This document shows positions 1-8,057 of a stretch of DNA of 64,000 nucleotides, one piece after another (within the stretch, counting starts at the first letter, position 1; the number at the start of each line of letters is the position of its first letter). The stretch comes from Sphingomonas naasensis. Lineage in GTDB: Bacteria > Pseudomonadota > Alphaproteobacteria > Sphingomonadales > Sphingomonadaceae. Below the pieces are notes generated by a model. The model saw only the letters and a program-made list of their open reading frames with translations. It had not been told where the DNA came from and made no database searches. The DNA is taken from positions 434,001 to 498,000 of the forward strand of contig NZ_SRXU01000001.1 in the NCBI RefSeq assembly GCF_004792695.1, read 5' to 3'. A program made the position numbers and the translations under genes.

Positions 1-535
1 CATGGTCGCACAGGCTGACGAGCAGATCGAACTCGGCGCCGGTCAGCTCGACCAGCGCGCCGCTAGGCGAGGTGAGCTCGCGCCGGGGAAGACTGATGCT
101 CCAGCCGTCGAACTGGACCAGCCCCTTCACCTGATGCGAGGGCGATTGTTCGGGCGTGCCCCGGCGCAGCACGGCGCGAACGCGCGCGATCAGTTCACGG
201 GTGCCGAAGGGCTTGGCGAGATAATCGTCGGCACCGAGCTCGAGCCCCACCACGCGATCGGTCTCGCTGTTCTTGGCCGAGATGAAGATGATCGGAACGC
301 GGCTGCGCTCGCGGATCATCCGGCACAAATCGATGCCGCTGGTGCCGGGGAGCATGATGTCGAGGACGACGAGATCGACCGGCGACGCCTCGAATGCCAG
401 CCACATCTCGGGCGCGGTCGCGACCGGCCGGACGCGGAAGCCGTGCTCCTGCAATGCGCGCGCAGTGAGCGTCCGGAGCGGGGGATCATCCTCGACGAGG
501 AGAATGGTGGGCGAGGCAACCGACTGATGCAACAT
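1..535 (-). CDS. OmpR-family response regulator (3' part cut by window edge)
   Basis: The visible 178 residues form a receiver domain followed by the start of a winged-helix DNA-binding domain. Near the N-terminus the acidic pair is seen in LLVEDD, the phosphoacceptor aspartate in VVLDIMLPG, the conserved Ser in FISAK and the lysine in LAKPFG. The effector domain begins after about residue 130 with ELTGAEFDLL, which is typical of OmpR/PhoB proteins. It should bind DNA as a phosphorylation-dependent dimer. No partner kinase is visible because the gene leaves the window. An in-frame ATG eight codons upstream (559) is an alternative start; neither has a strong ribosome binding site. Confidence 0.9.
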   Translation of the reverse strand, partial: MLHQSVASPTILLVEDDPPLRTLTARALQEHGFRVRPVATAPEMWLAFEASPVDLVVLDIMLPGTSGIDLCRMIRERSRVPIIFISAKNSETDRVVGLELGADDYLAKPFGTRELIARVRAVLRRGTPEQSPSHQVKGLVQFDGWSISLPRRELTSPSGALVELTGAEFDLLVSLCDH

Positions 536-681
536 CGGGACTGGACCTAAGGGCAGCATCCGCGCGGAACAACCCTTCGCACTGCAGCATCGCCCTGCAG
601 CAACGTTTCGTTACGTACGCGCGAACCGGGAGCAATAGTCGCTCCTTAGCTGGATCCTGGCACCATTTCGAGGAAACAGCC

Positions 682-915
682 ATGCTCATCATGACCTTCG
701 CCGCGCTCGGGCTCGCCGCCGTGCAGACCGCCCCCCGGCAGCCGGTCCAGTATCGCACCCATCATGTCACCGCCGGTCTCAAAGCGGGCTGCAAGGTCTG
801 GGCGGTGCACACGCCGGCCGGCAAGATCGGCAGCCACCGCGCGATCGTGCGCTGCCCCGCCCCGGTCGAGGCGATCGAGGCCGACGCGGCTTCCAAGAGC
901 GATCGGGTCGGCTGA
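682..915 (+). CDS. small secreted protein of unknown function
   Basis: This is a 77-residue protein preceded by a good ribosome binding site (GAGGAAA eight bases before the ATG). The first ~16 residues (MLIMTFAALGLAAVQT) look like a short signal peptide. The mature part has two cysteines (in AGCKVW and VRCPAP) that could form a disulfide in the periplasm. I do not recognise the family. The next gene begins three bases after its stop codon, so the two are probably co-transcribed and may act together in the envelope. Confidence 0.6.
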   Translation: MLIMTFAALGLAAVQTAPRQPVQYRTHHVTAGLKAGCKVWAVHTPAGKIGSHRAIVRCPAPVEAIEADAASKSDRVG

Positions 916-918
916 GCG

Positions 919-1338
919 ATGCTCCCGATCCTGCTCCTGCTTTCCGCTCCGGCGACGCCCCTGGAACTCGCGTGTCGCGGCGGCGGAATCGCCACCCGCG
1001 AGGACGTCGCCACGGTCTATGGCGCGCAGAATAGCGGCAACAGCGCATGGCCCAGCGCGCACGCCCGCGAGACCGGCCGTTTCGAAGGCCCGGTCGCACT
1101 TCGCATCGCGGCCGGCGAGAGCCATATTCGCTTGCCGGCGGCCATGCTTCCCGCCGACGCGCAGGGCGGCTGGCTCGCGCTCGGCAAGCTCGAGATGGAT
1201 GACGGCGCGATCACCGGGTTCGCGGCGATCGATCCGATGAGCCGCCCGAAGGTCCATATCGATCGCGCGACCGGCACGATCCGCATCAGCGGACGCCTGG
1301 CATCCTATAGCGGCACCTGCGAAACCACGCGCTCCTGA
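919..1338 (+). CDS. small secreted protein of unknown function, second of a pair
   Basis: This 139-residue protein opens with a short hydrophobic leader (MLPILLLLSAP) that resembles a signal peptide, then a beta-rich soluble segment. Two cysteines flank the chain (in ELACRGG and SGTCETT) and could form one disulfide. No family was recognised. The start codon follows the stop of the upstream small secreted gene by only three bases. Its 3' end overlaps the convergent methyltransferase gene by 34 bp, so the two transcripts would be antisense to each other over their ends. Confidence 0.6.
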   Translation: MLPILLLLSAPATPLELACRGGGIATREDVATVYGAQNSGNSAWPSAHARETGRFEGPVALRIAAGESHIRLPAAMLPADAQGGWLALGKLEMDDGAITGFAAIDPMSRPKVHIDRATGTIRISGRLASYSGTCETTRS

Positions 1339-1970
1339 GCCGGCGTTGGCTGGGCCGCCTGCTGCTCCGGGCGGTGCACCATGATCATCGATCCGGCCCG
1401 CGCAGCGACTTCCCAGCCCTCTCTCGCGACGATTTCGTCGACGAAGGCGACGACGCCCGGATAGTAGCTGGCATAATCGTGAAACAGGACCGCGGCGGAA
1501 GGCGCGAGGAACGGCGCGAAATGCCGGAAGTCGCGCTCGACGTTCAGCCGATCGTGCAAGCCGTCGACGAACAGCAAGTCGATCGGCCGGCTCCACGCGA
1601 CTTCGTAGGAAAGGCTGCGCACCGGCTCGACGAAGCGCGCCACGCCGGCGCCCTCGATATTGGCGCAGAAGGCGTCGAAGGTCGGCGTGCCGCGGCTGAG
1701 CCGCCGGTCCGCCGCACCCACCGTGCCCTGGTGCGGATCGATCGCATAGAGCCGCGATTCGGGGGAAAGCGCGCGCAGCGCCGCGCCGAGCACGACGGTC
1801 GAGCGTCCCTGATAGCTGCCGATCTCGACCAGCGTCCGCGCGCCGCCGCCGCGCGTCACCCAGGCGGCCGCGGCGAGAAGCAGTTCGGCCTCCGAATCCT
1901 CGAGCCAGCCGCCGACACCCCGCATGGTCGCGAGGATCTCGGACGGCCGCAGCAGTGCCGGCATGGTCAT
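1305..1970 (-). CDS. class I SAM-dependent methyltransferase (Methyltransf_24 type), last gene of the eCIS run
   Basis: A 221-residue Rossmann-fold methyltransferase. SAM motif I is seen as LVEIGSYQGRS (about residues 47-57), the acidic residue binding the ribose lies in YAIDP (75-79), and the active-site loop is DLLFVDGLHD (131-140) followed by VLFHDY (161-166). Family members usually methylate sugars or small molecules; the substrate here is unknown. It overlaps the upstream gene by 4 bp (ATGA). Its sequence is clearly related to the C-terminal domain of that upstream protein (shared VDGLHD, FHDYA and PGVVAFVDE motifs), so the pair arose by duplication. Confidence 0.85.
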   Translation of the reverse strand: MTMPALLRPSEILATMRGVGGWLEDSEAELLLAAAAWVTRGGGARTLVEIGSYQGRSTVVLGAALRALSPESRLYAIDPHQGTVGAADRRLSRGTPTFDAFCANIEGAGVARFVEPVRSLSYEVAWSRPIDLLFVDGLHDRLNVERDFRHFAPFLAPSAAVLFHDYASYYPGVVAFVDEIVAREGWEVAARAGSMIMVHRPEQQAAQPTPAQERVVSQVPL

Positions 1971-4126
1971 GCGTGGGTCAACTCCCTCTCCTGCCGGCCG
2001 CGCGCGGCGATCCCGGCCCGCCGCAGGATCCGCAGCGTCTCGACGGCGGTCTCGACTTCCCAGTCGCCCGTCGCGACGAGCTCGTCGACAAAGGCGACCA
2101 CGCCCGGGAAATAATCGGCATAATCGTGGAACGCGACGCGCGCGGCGGGGGCGAGCAGGCCCTCGAACGCGGCGAAATCCAGTGCCACCGCGGGATAGTC
2201 ATGCAGTCCGTCGACCAGCAGCAGATCCACTGCCTCGGCGGCACCGACCTCGGCCGACTCGCCGGTGCGCGCGAACACCCAGGCGCCGAGCCCCGCGTTC
2301 GCGATCATCTGGTCGAAGCGGCCGCGCGTCACTCCCTCACGCGTCAGCTTGTCCTCGCGGCTGCCGGTGACGCCGTCGAAGCGGTCGATCGCCGTCACGC
2401 GCGCCTCGCCGGTCGCCGCCTGCGCCGCGCGGCCGAGCAACAGCGTCGCCTTGCCGCAATGACTGCCGATCTCGACCAGATGCCCCGTGGCGCCCTTCCG
2501 CCCCAGCGCCGAACGGGCCGCAGCGAGCAGCGCAACGGCTTCGGCGTCGCTCAGCCAACCGGGGAGCGCGCGCATCTCGGCGAGGATTCCTTCCTCCTCG
2601 GCCACGGGCGCGGGCAGCGGCGCAGGCGGCGAGCGGCGATATTCGCCGCAGAGCATGCGCACTTGCCGCCGCAGCGGATCGGCGAGCGCGCGGGGCACCG
2701 GGTGCATCCAGAAAGCGCGTGGATCGCGCCGCGCCGCGTCGACGTCACGCCCGCTCCAGCGCCGGCGATATTGCGTCCAGTCGCCGCGGCAGGGATTCTG
2801 CGCCACCGGAAAGCCGAGCAGCCGTGCCAGCGTCGGGAACAGGATTTCCTCGGTCGCCCATAGCCGCGACGCGCCGAGGATAGCGGTGAGCTGCGGATCC
2901 TCGAACAACCCCGCGATCGCGCGTCCGCAATCGGCGCCGATCACCGTGCCGGGCCAGAACGTCCAGTGCACGAACGCCGCCTCGCCGCCTTCGAAGCGCT
3001 CGAGAAAAGGACGCCATAATGCGCGTTCGGCCTGCGCGGTCACCGCGGGCGGGATGCGCGTGCCGGGGCCCTGCGGCCGCGCGTCGCTCGAAAGCAGGCC
3101 GGGCACGCCGCCATGCGCGGCGAGGAAGCCGGGATAGCCGCCGCGCAGCATCAGCTGGTCGGAGTCGACGATGGTCAGCGCGTCATAGTCACGCGTCCCC
3201 AGATGCGCGATGCAGTCGAGCGCGAAATCGTGGAGCTTGCCCCATTGCATCGGCCGCGCACCGGGCACGATCTCGACGCCCCAGCGCTGCCACGGCAATC
3301 GCGGATCGACCAGCCCGCCCCGGGCGCTGCCGTCATAGAGCAGGATCGGCGAAACCGGATCGTGCCAGCGCAGGTTGCGCACCAGATCGACCACGCATTC
3401 GGGCCGCTCATGCGCGAGCAGCGCATAGACATTGGCGATCGGTTCGCTCGCCGCCGGCGGAGAGGCCCCCGCCCATTCGGCGATCCGGTCGAGCAGCGGC
3501 GCGGACGGACGCTCGGTCCAGTAGCCGCCGCGCGTACGCTTGGGGCTGGTATTGGCGTGGTGCACCCGGGCGATCAGCCATTCGCCATCGGCCATCGCCT
3601 GGACCTGGGCGTCGCGTGCGTCGAGCACGAAGCGGGTGTCCTCCCCGCTCGGGATCGCGGGAAAGCGCCGCCGCGCCCAATAGTCGCGGCGATAGGCGAG
3701 GCTCGCGCCATACACCCAGCGCTGGCGCCCGCCCCAGCGATAATCCCATGCCCGGGCGCCGTCATCGGCGAGGAAGGTCACTGCGGCGAGCCCGACGATG
3801 TCGGCGCCGCTCGCGTCGAGCGCAGCGAGCTGGCGATCCAGTCGATCGGGCGCGTGCCAGTCGTCATCGTCCCAATGGACGATGATCTCGCCACGCGCGA
3901 GATCGCACAGGCGATTGCGCTTGTCGCCGAGGACACGGCGTTGCTCCTCGCGGAAATAGCGGATGCGCGGATCGCCGGGGATCAGATCGGTGACGCTGTC
4001 GGCGCCGTCGTCGAGGATGACGAGCTCGGCATCGTCGCGCTGCTGGGCGAGGAACTGCGCGATCGCCGCCGGCACGAAGCGCCGGCGATCGGCGGTGGGC
4101 ATGATCGCGGAAATGCGCGGGGTCAT
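1967..4126 (-). CDS. family 2 glycosyltransferase fused to a C-terminal SAM methyltransferase
   Basis: A 719-residue multidomain enzyme. Residues 1 to about 230 are a GT-A fold family-2 glycosyltransferase with an N-terminal nucleotide-sugar motif (AIMPTADRRRF) and the metal-binding acidic run DDDDW at 86-90. A middle region (about 240-520) contains another DxD-like element (VDSDQL) and could be a second glycosyltransferase-like domain. Residues ~548-719 are a Methyltransf_24 domain (VEIGSHCG, VDGLHDYP). The start was chosen because its ATG overlaps the preceding stop (ATGA). Placement after an eCIS effector and its candidate immunity gene suggests glycan decoration of particle or cell surface, but this is inference. 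Confidence 0.8.
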   Translation of the reverse strand: MTPRISAIMPTADRRRFVPAAIAQFLAQQRDDAELVILDDGADSVTDLIPGDPRIRYFREEQRRVLGDKRNRLCDLARGEIIVHWDDDDWHAPDRLDRQLAALDASGADIVGLAAVTFLADDGARAWDYRWGGRQRWVYGASLAYRRDYWARRRFPAIPSGEDTRFVLDARDAQVQAMADGEWLIARVHHANTSPKRTRGGYWTERPSAPLLDRIAEWAGASPPAASEPIANVYALLAHERPECVVDLVRNLRWHDPVSPILLYDGSARGGLVDPRLPWQRWGVEIVPGARPMQWGKLHDFALDCIAHLGTRDYDALTIVDSDQLMLRGGYPGFLAAHGGVPGLLSSDARPQGPGTRIPPAVTAQAERALWRPFLERFEGGEAAFVHWTFWPGTVIGADCGRAIAGLFEDPQLTAILGASRLWATEEILFPTLARLLGFPVAQNPCRGDWTQYRRRWSGRDVDAARRDPRAFWMHPVPRALADPLRRQVRMLCGEYRRSPPAPLPAPVAEEEGILAEMRALPGWLSDAEAVALLAAARSALGRKGATGHLVEIGSHCGKATLLLGRAAQAATGEARVTAIDRFDGVTGSREDKLTREGVTRGRFDQMIANAGLGAWVFARTGESAEVGAAEAVDLLLVDGLHDYPAVALDFAAFEGLLAPAARVAFHDYADYFPGVVAFVDELVATGDWEVETAVETLRILRRAGIAARGRQERELTHA

Positions 4127-4722
4127 GATCCGGCCAGCGCCTGCATCTGGGCATCGTCGGCGAGGCGCTTCTTCCAATCCTCATGGGTGAGGATCTCGCG
4201 CAATCCGTCCGCACCGACGTGGCGGGCCAGCAGACCGACGACCTCGGCGAAGGGTGGCACGAGCGGCGCGATCTCGTCTTCGTCGACCAGATGGAGCTTC
4301 GCCTCGGGATCGTCGCTGCGATAGGCAAGATGCGCAGAGCGGCCGGCGAGCGCCTCGAATATCGTCATCGCCTGCAGCTTCTTCTTCGCCGCCTCGGGGA
4401 ACTCCTCGTCCCACAGCACGCCCTCGAGCGGTGCGCTCTTCTCGTCCGCGCCGCCGCGCACCGCCGCCTGCAGAAACGGCAGGATGTTGACCGAGCCCTG
4501 TGCCGGCTTGCCCGCCACCTCGCCGTTCCAGACGAGCTTGACGCCATTGCTGGCAGCCAGCGCGGCCTCCACGGGCTTGGGGAGGGGTCTCGCGCCGAGC
4601 ACCTTGACCACCTCGCGATCGTCGTCGCTGAGCGGTGCGCCGACCTCGAACGTGACCAACTTGATGCCGGGCATCTTCTTCAGGCGATCCGCGGTCGCCT
4701 GCCAGTCGGGCTCATGGGCCAT
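4123..4722 (-). CDS. SUKH/SMI1-KNR4-like protein, candidate immunity protein
   Basis: A 199-residue soluble, acidic protein without signal peptide or membrane segment. Residues 40-66 carry the pattern seen at the heart of SMI1/KNR4 (SUKH) proteins: LGARPLPKPVEAAL followed by ASNG and an aromatic. A late IAPLVPPFAEVVGLL stretch fits the closing helix of that fold. SUKH proteins are common immunity proteins for bacterial nuclease toxins. Here the gene starts inside the end of the DUF4157 effector gene (an 11-bp overlap), the usual toxin-then-immunity order. The family assignment comes from pattern only; a different DUF is possible. Confidence 0.5.
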   Translation of the reverse strand: MAHEPDWQATADRLKKMPGIKLVTFEVGAPLSDDDREVVKVLGARPLPKPVEAALAASNGVKLVWNGEVAGKPAQGSVNILPFLQAAVRGGADEKSAPLEGVLWDEEFPEAAKKKLQAMTIFEALAGRSAHLAYRSDDPEAKLHLVDEDEIAPLVPPFAEVVGLLARHVGADGLREILTHEDWKKRLADDAQMQALAGS

Positions 4723-7700
4723 TGAGCACTGCTCCTCGTGTGATGAAGGCGGCGACCTGGGCCGCGGTGGCGCCGCGGGCGAGCATCGACGTCGAGAATG
4801 CCGCCATCGAGCCATAGGGCCGCCCCTGCTTGCAGAGCGCGGCGGCGCCCGAGCTGATCCCGAAATCGCGGGTCATCTCGGTCGCCGAGGTGAAGTTGAC
4901 GACGAGCTTGCGCGCGGCGGTGAGCTGCGGAACCGGGATGCCGGCGCTGGCGCTGAGCGACGCCGCCTCGGACTTTATCCATGTCGGCTTGGGCTTCCTG
5001 CCCTTCCACAGATACAGGCCCGCCTTGCCGCTGATCCCGGTTGCTGCGGTCTTGCTGCCGCTGATCGACACTTCGACCCAGACCCGATTCTTGATCTTGC
5101 CCGATTTGGCACGTGCGAGCCCGGGAATGGCGTGCTCGAAGCTGCGGAACGGCCCGGTGTTGACGCTGTTCGGCGCCGGCACGAGATTGCCGAAATCGCT
5201 GCCGCTGCCGCCGATCTTCTCGGAGATGATGTGCATCTGGACCCAACGATCGGTCGCGGTGGTCAGCCCCGCGTCGTAGATCTCCTTGTAACCCTTCTTG
5301 GTGACCGGCCACGGGCCGGTGATGCTGCCGCTCTTTGGATCGCCGACGATGATGTCGACCTTGGCGGGGTTGCCATAGCTCGGGTCCGAGTTGGTGCCGT
5401 ATTCGTTGTCCTTCGGGGGATCGCCGGCCAGCTTCGCGAATGCCGCGCTGACCTTGGCCAGCTGCGCCTTGATCGCGGCGCGGCGGTCCTTTTCGGCCTG
5501 CGTCTTGAGCGCCGGCGAGTAGATCACCTGCATCGCCGCGGTGAAGATCGAATTGGCGGTGTTCCACTCGGCCGAACCCTTGTCGGGATGGTTGTCGAGA
5601 TAGGTGCGCACCGGTTGGAGCGTGGTGGCGATCCCCATCTTGGCATTGTCGTCGCCACCGATGAACTGGAGCGTGTGGCTCTCGCCGTCCTTGTTGGTGA
5701 AGCCGAGCTTCTCCTTCCACCAGTCGACCAGCATCGACACGCCCTGCTTGGCCATCTTGCCGAGGCTCTTGGCAGTCGCGACGATCCACGCCACGACCTT
5801 GTCGAGCGCCTTGTCGATCGGCGCGCGGATCTTCTTGACCAGCCCGGTGATCGCATCACTGACCTTGCCGAGCCCGGCGATGCGCGCGAGGAAGCTGATC
5901 ACCAGCACGAGCAGCCCGGCCATGGTCTGCTCGACCTTGTTGGCGGCGGGGGCGATGTTGCCCGCGGCGATCGCGGCGATGCCGTCGATGAACGCCGCCG
6001 CCACTTGCGCGATCTGGCGGATGCGTTCGACGAAGAACATGATCGTGTTGTAGATCGCGATGATCGCCTGGATGAACGCGCCGGCGGGCGACAGCATCGA
6101 CAGCAGCTTGGTCACCGCCGCCTCGACCACCTTGGACTTCACGAAGTCCATCACCGCGTCGATCGCCATCTGCTTGAGGTTTGTGAGCGTCTCGACGATC
6201 TTCTGCCACGCCGCCGCCGGGCCTTCGGTGACCAGCGTCTTGACGATGTCGAACCCGGTCTCGAGCGCCTTGACCACGGTCTCGTTGGTCGCGGCGACCA
6301 GCTTGGCGCGGACATTGGCCCAAGTGAGCCCCATCACCGAGAGGACGAACTTCAATATCTCGATCAGCGTGAAGCCCGACGGGATGTAGATGCCCAGCCC
6401 GCCGAGCGAGCCGGTGAGCCAGCCGATCAGCGCCGCCTTGAGGTGCGCGAGGAAGTTTCTGGCGAACTGGCGGAAGCCCTGGATGCCGGCACGCACCAGC
6501 GTGCGCACGAAGCCGATCGGGTTCTTGATGATCGTCGAGAAGGCGCCGCCCGCCTTTTTGAGATACGGGATGACCGTCGGCGCGACGACCGAGAGGATGA
6601 TCTCGAGCAGCTGCAGCACCGTTCCGCCGGCCCAGCGCATGAAATCGCCGACGAAGCTCGCAAAGGCGCCGATGATCTTCTGAAAGGCGCCAACCAGGGT
6701 GACGATGTCGAAGATCGTCAGCGAGCGGATCGTGCTCATCACCCTGCCGGGGATCGAGGTGACCAGCGACAGCGCACCCTTCATCGCCCCCTGGAACCAC
6801 GCCCAGGCCTTGGCGACGGCGTTGCCCTTCTTGATGTTCTCCCAGATCTCCTTCTGGCCGATCAGCTCCATGAAGCCGCCGATCAACGCCGAAGCCGGGC
6901 TCTCGCCCTCGTCGGAGATCGGGTTCTTGCCGAACACGCCGACGAGCAGATCCCATTTGGGGATATTGGCCGCTGCCCAGCGCCCCAGCGGCTTGATGAT
7001 CGCGTCCTTGACGAGGGTGGCGATGCCGGTGACGAGCCCCTTGCCGAACGTGATCGCCTTGTCGATCGGCGTGGTGAAGATGCGCTTGGCGCGATCCCAC
7101 AGGCTGCCGAGACGGAAGATGTCACGCCAGCCGAGCGAGTCGATGAACTCCATCAGCGCATCGCGCACCGCGCCGCCGAGATCGGCGAGCGCGGCGAACT
7201 GCTCCTCGATGAACTTGCCGCCCTTTTCGAAGATGCCGTGATTCTCGAGCGCCTGGACGATCAGCCCGCCGCCCGGGATGAACTCGATCAGCGCGCGCAA
7301 TATGTTGGCGCCGCTGCGATCGACCTTCGACATGTTGATCGGGTTGCGCCCGATGATGATCGTGAACAGCCGGAAGCCGGGGATCACGTTCGCCTTGTCG
7401 GCGATCCAGTCGAGCGCCTCGCTGACTATGCCGCGCTGGACCTGCGGCTCGCTGCGCTGCTGGACGGTCACCGCCTCCTCGCGCTGGATCACCTCGCGCT
7501 GAACGACCTCGCGCTGCTGGATCGTGTGGGTCAGCTCATGCGCGATCAGCTCCATGCCCTCGGGGCTGTCGGGCTTGTAGGCGCCGGCGTTGAAGAAGAT
7601 GTCCTTGCCGAAGGTGAAGGCCCGCGCGCCCAGCCGCGTCGCGAGATTCTCCGCCTTGCCGCCGGTGTGGACGCGCACGCCGGCGAAGTTCGCCTTGAAG

Positions 7701-8056
7701 CGCGGCTCGAGGAAGCTGCGGGTATCGGGCGAGAGCGGTTTGCCGCTGCCGGCGAGGGACTTGATCTCGGCGGTGAGCTCGGGCGAGACCTCGTCCTTCT
7801 TCGCCTTCGACGGCGCCGGAACCGCGGCCGGCGCACGCGCCGCGAGCATCGGCACCCGCGCCTGCGGCGCCACCACCGGATCGCGCATCTGCATCACCGC
7901 GCGCGCGGTGGCGACCGCCTCGCGCTCGGCGGCGTCGCCGGGATCGGAGAGCTTGAGCGCGGTCTGCACCCGCCGCCGGTCGTGCGAGCGTCCGGGCTCG
8001 GGCGCGCGCGGCGCCGGGTTCGCCTCCGCGCTCTGCCGGGCCGCGGTCCCCGCCAT
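4712..8056 (-). CDS. DUF4157-containing eCIS effector with C-terminal nuclease-like domain
   Basis: A 1114-residue modular protein. Residues ~105-182 are a DUF4157 domain, with VRVHTG, ARAFTFG and a zinc-peptidase-like HELTH motif at 173-177, then a QRE-rich linker. Residues ~210-790 are a chain of hydrophobic and amphipathic helices. The C-terminal part has a GESH-containing segment and then MHIISEKIGG with His942 and GNLVPA with Asn957, the arrangement of DNA/RNA non-specific-type endonucleases used as polymorphic toxins. DUF4157 is known to be enriched in eCIS loci, where it marks cargo. A SUKH-like gene follows directly. This is most likely the toxin loaded into the particle; nuclease activity is inferred. 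Confidence 0.85.
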   Translation of the reverse strand: MAGTAARQSAEANPAPRAPEPGRSHDRRRVQTALKLSDPGDAAEREAVATARAVMQMRDPVVAPQARVPMLAARAPAAVPAPSKAKKDEVSPELTAEIKSLAGSGKPLSPDTRSFLEPRFKANFAGVRVHTGGKAENLATRLGARAFTFGKDIFFNAGAYKPDSPEGMELIAHELTHTIQQREVVQREVIQREEAVTVQQRSEPQVQRGIVSEALDWIADKANVIPGFRLFTIIIGRNPINMSKVDRSGANILRALIEFIPGGGLIVQALENHGIFEKGGKFIEEQFAALADLGGAVRDALMEFIDSLGWRDIFRLGSLWDRAKRIFTTPIDKAITFGKGLVTGIATLVKDAIIKPLGRWAAANIPKWDLLVGVFGKNPISDEGESPASALIGGFMELIGQKEIWENIKKGNAVAKAWAWFQGAMKGALSLVTSIPGRVMSTIRSLTIFDIVTLVGAFQKIIGAFASFVGDFMRWAGGTVLQLLEIILSVVAPTVIPYLKKAGGAFSTIIKNPIGFVRTLVRAGIQGFRQFARNFLAHLKAALIGWLTGSLGGLGIYIPSGFTLIEILKFVLSVMGLTWANVRAKLVAATNETVVKALETGFDIVKTLVTEGPAAAWQKIVETLTNLKQMAIDAVMDFVKSKVVEAAVTKLLSMLSPAGAFIQAIIAIYNTIMFFVERIRQIAQVAAAFIDGIAAIAAGNIAPAANKVEQTMAGLLVLVISFLARIAGLGKVSDAITGLVKKIRAPIDKALDKVVAWIVATAKSLGKMAKQGVSMLVDWWKEKLGFTNKDGESHTLQFIGGDDNAKMGIATTLQPVRTYLDNHPDKGSAEWNTANSIFTAAMQVIYSPALKTQAEKDRRAAIKAQLAKVSAAFAKLAGDPPKDNEYGTNSDPSYGNPAKVDIIVGDPKSGSITGPWPVTKKGYKEIYDAGLTTATDRWVQMHIISEKIGGSGSDFGNLVPAPNSVNTGPFRSFEHAIPGLARAKSGKIKNRVWVEVSISGSKTAATGISGKAGLYLWKGRKPKPTWIKSEAASLSASAGIPVPQLTAARKLVVNFTSATEMTRDFGISSGAAALCKQGRPYGSMAAFSTSMLARGATAAQVAAFITRGAVLNGP

Positions 8057-8057
8057 C

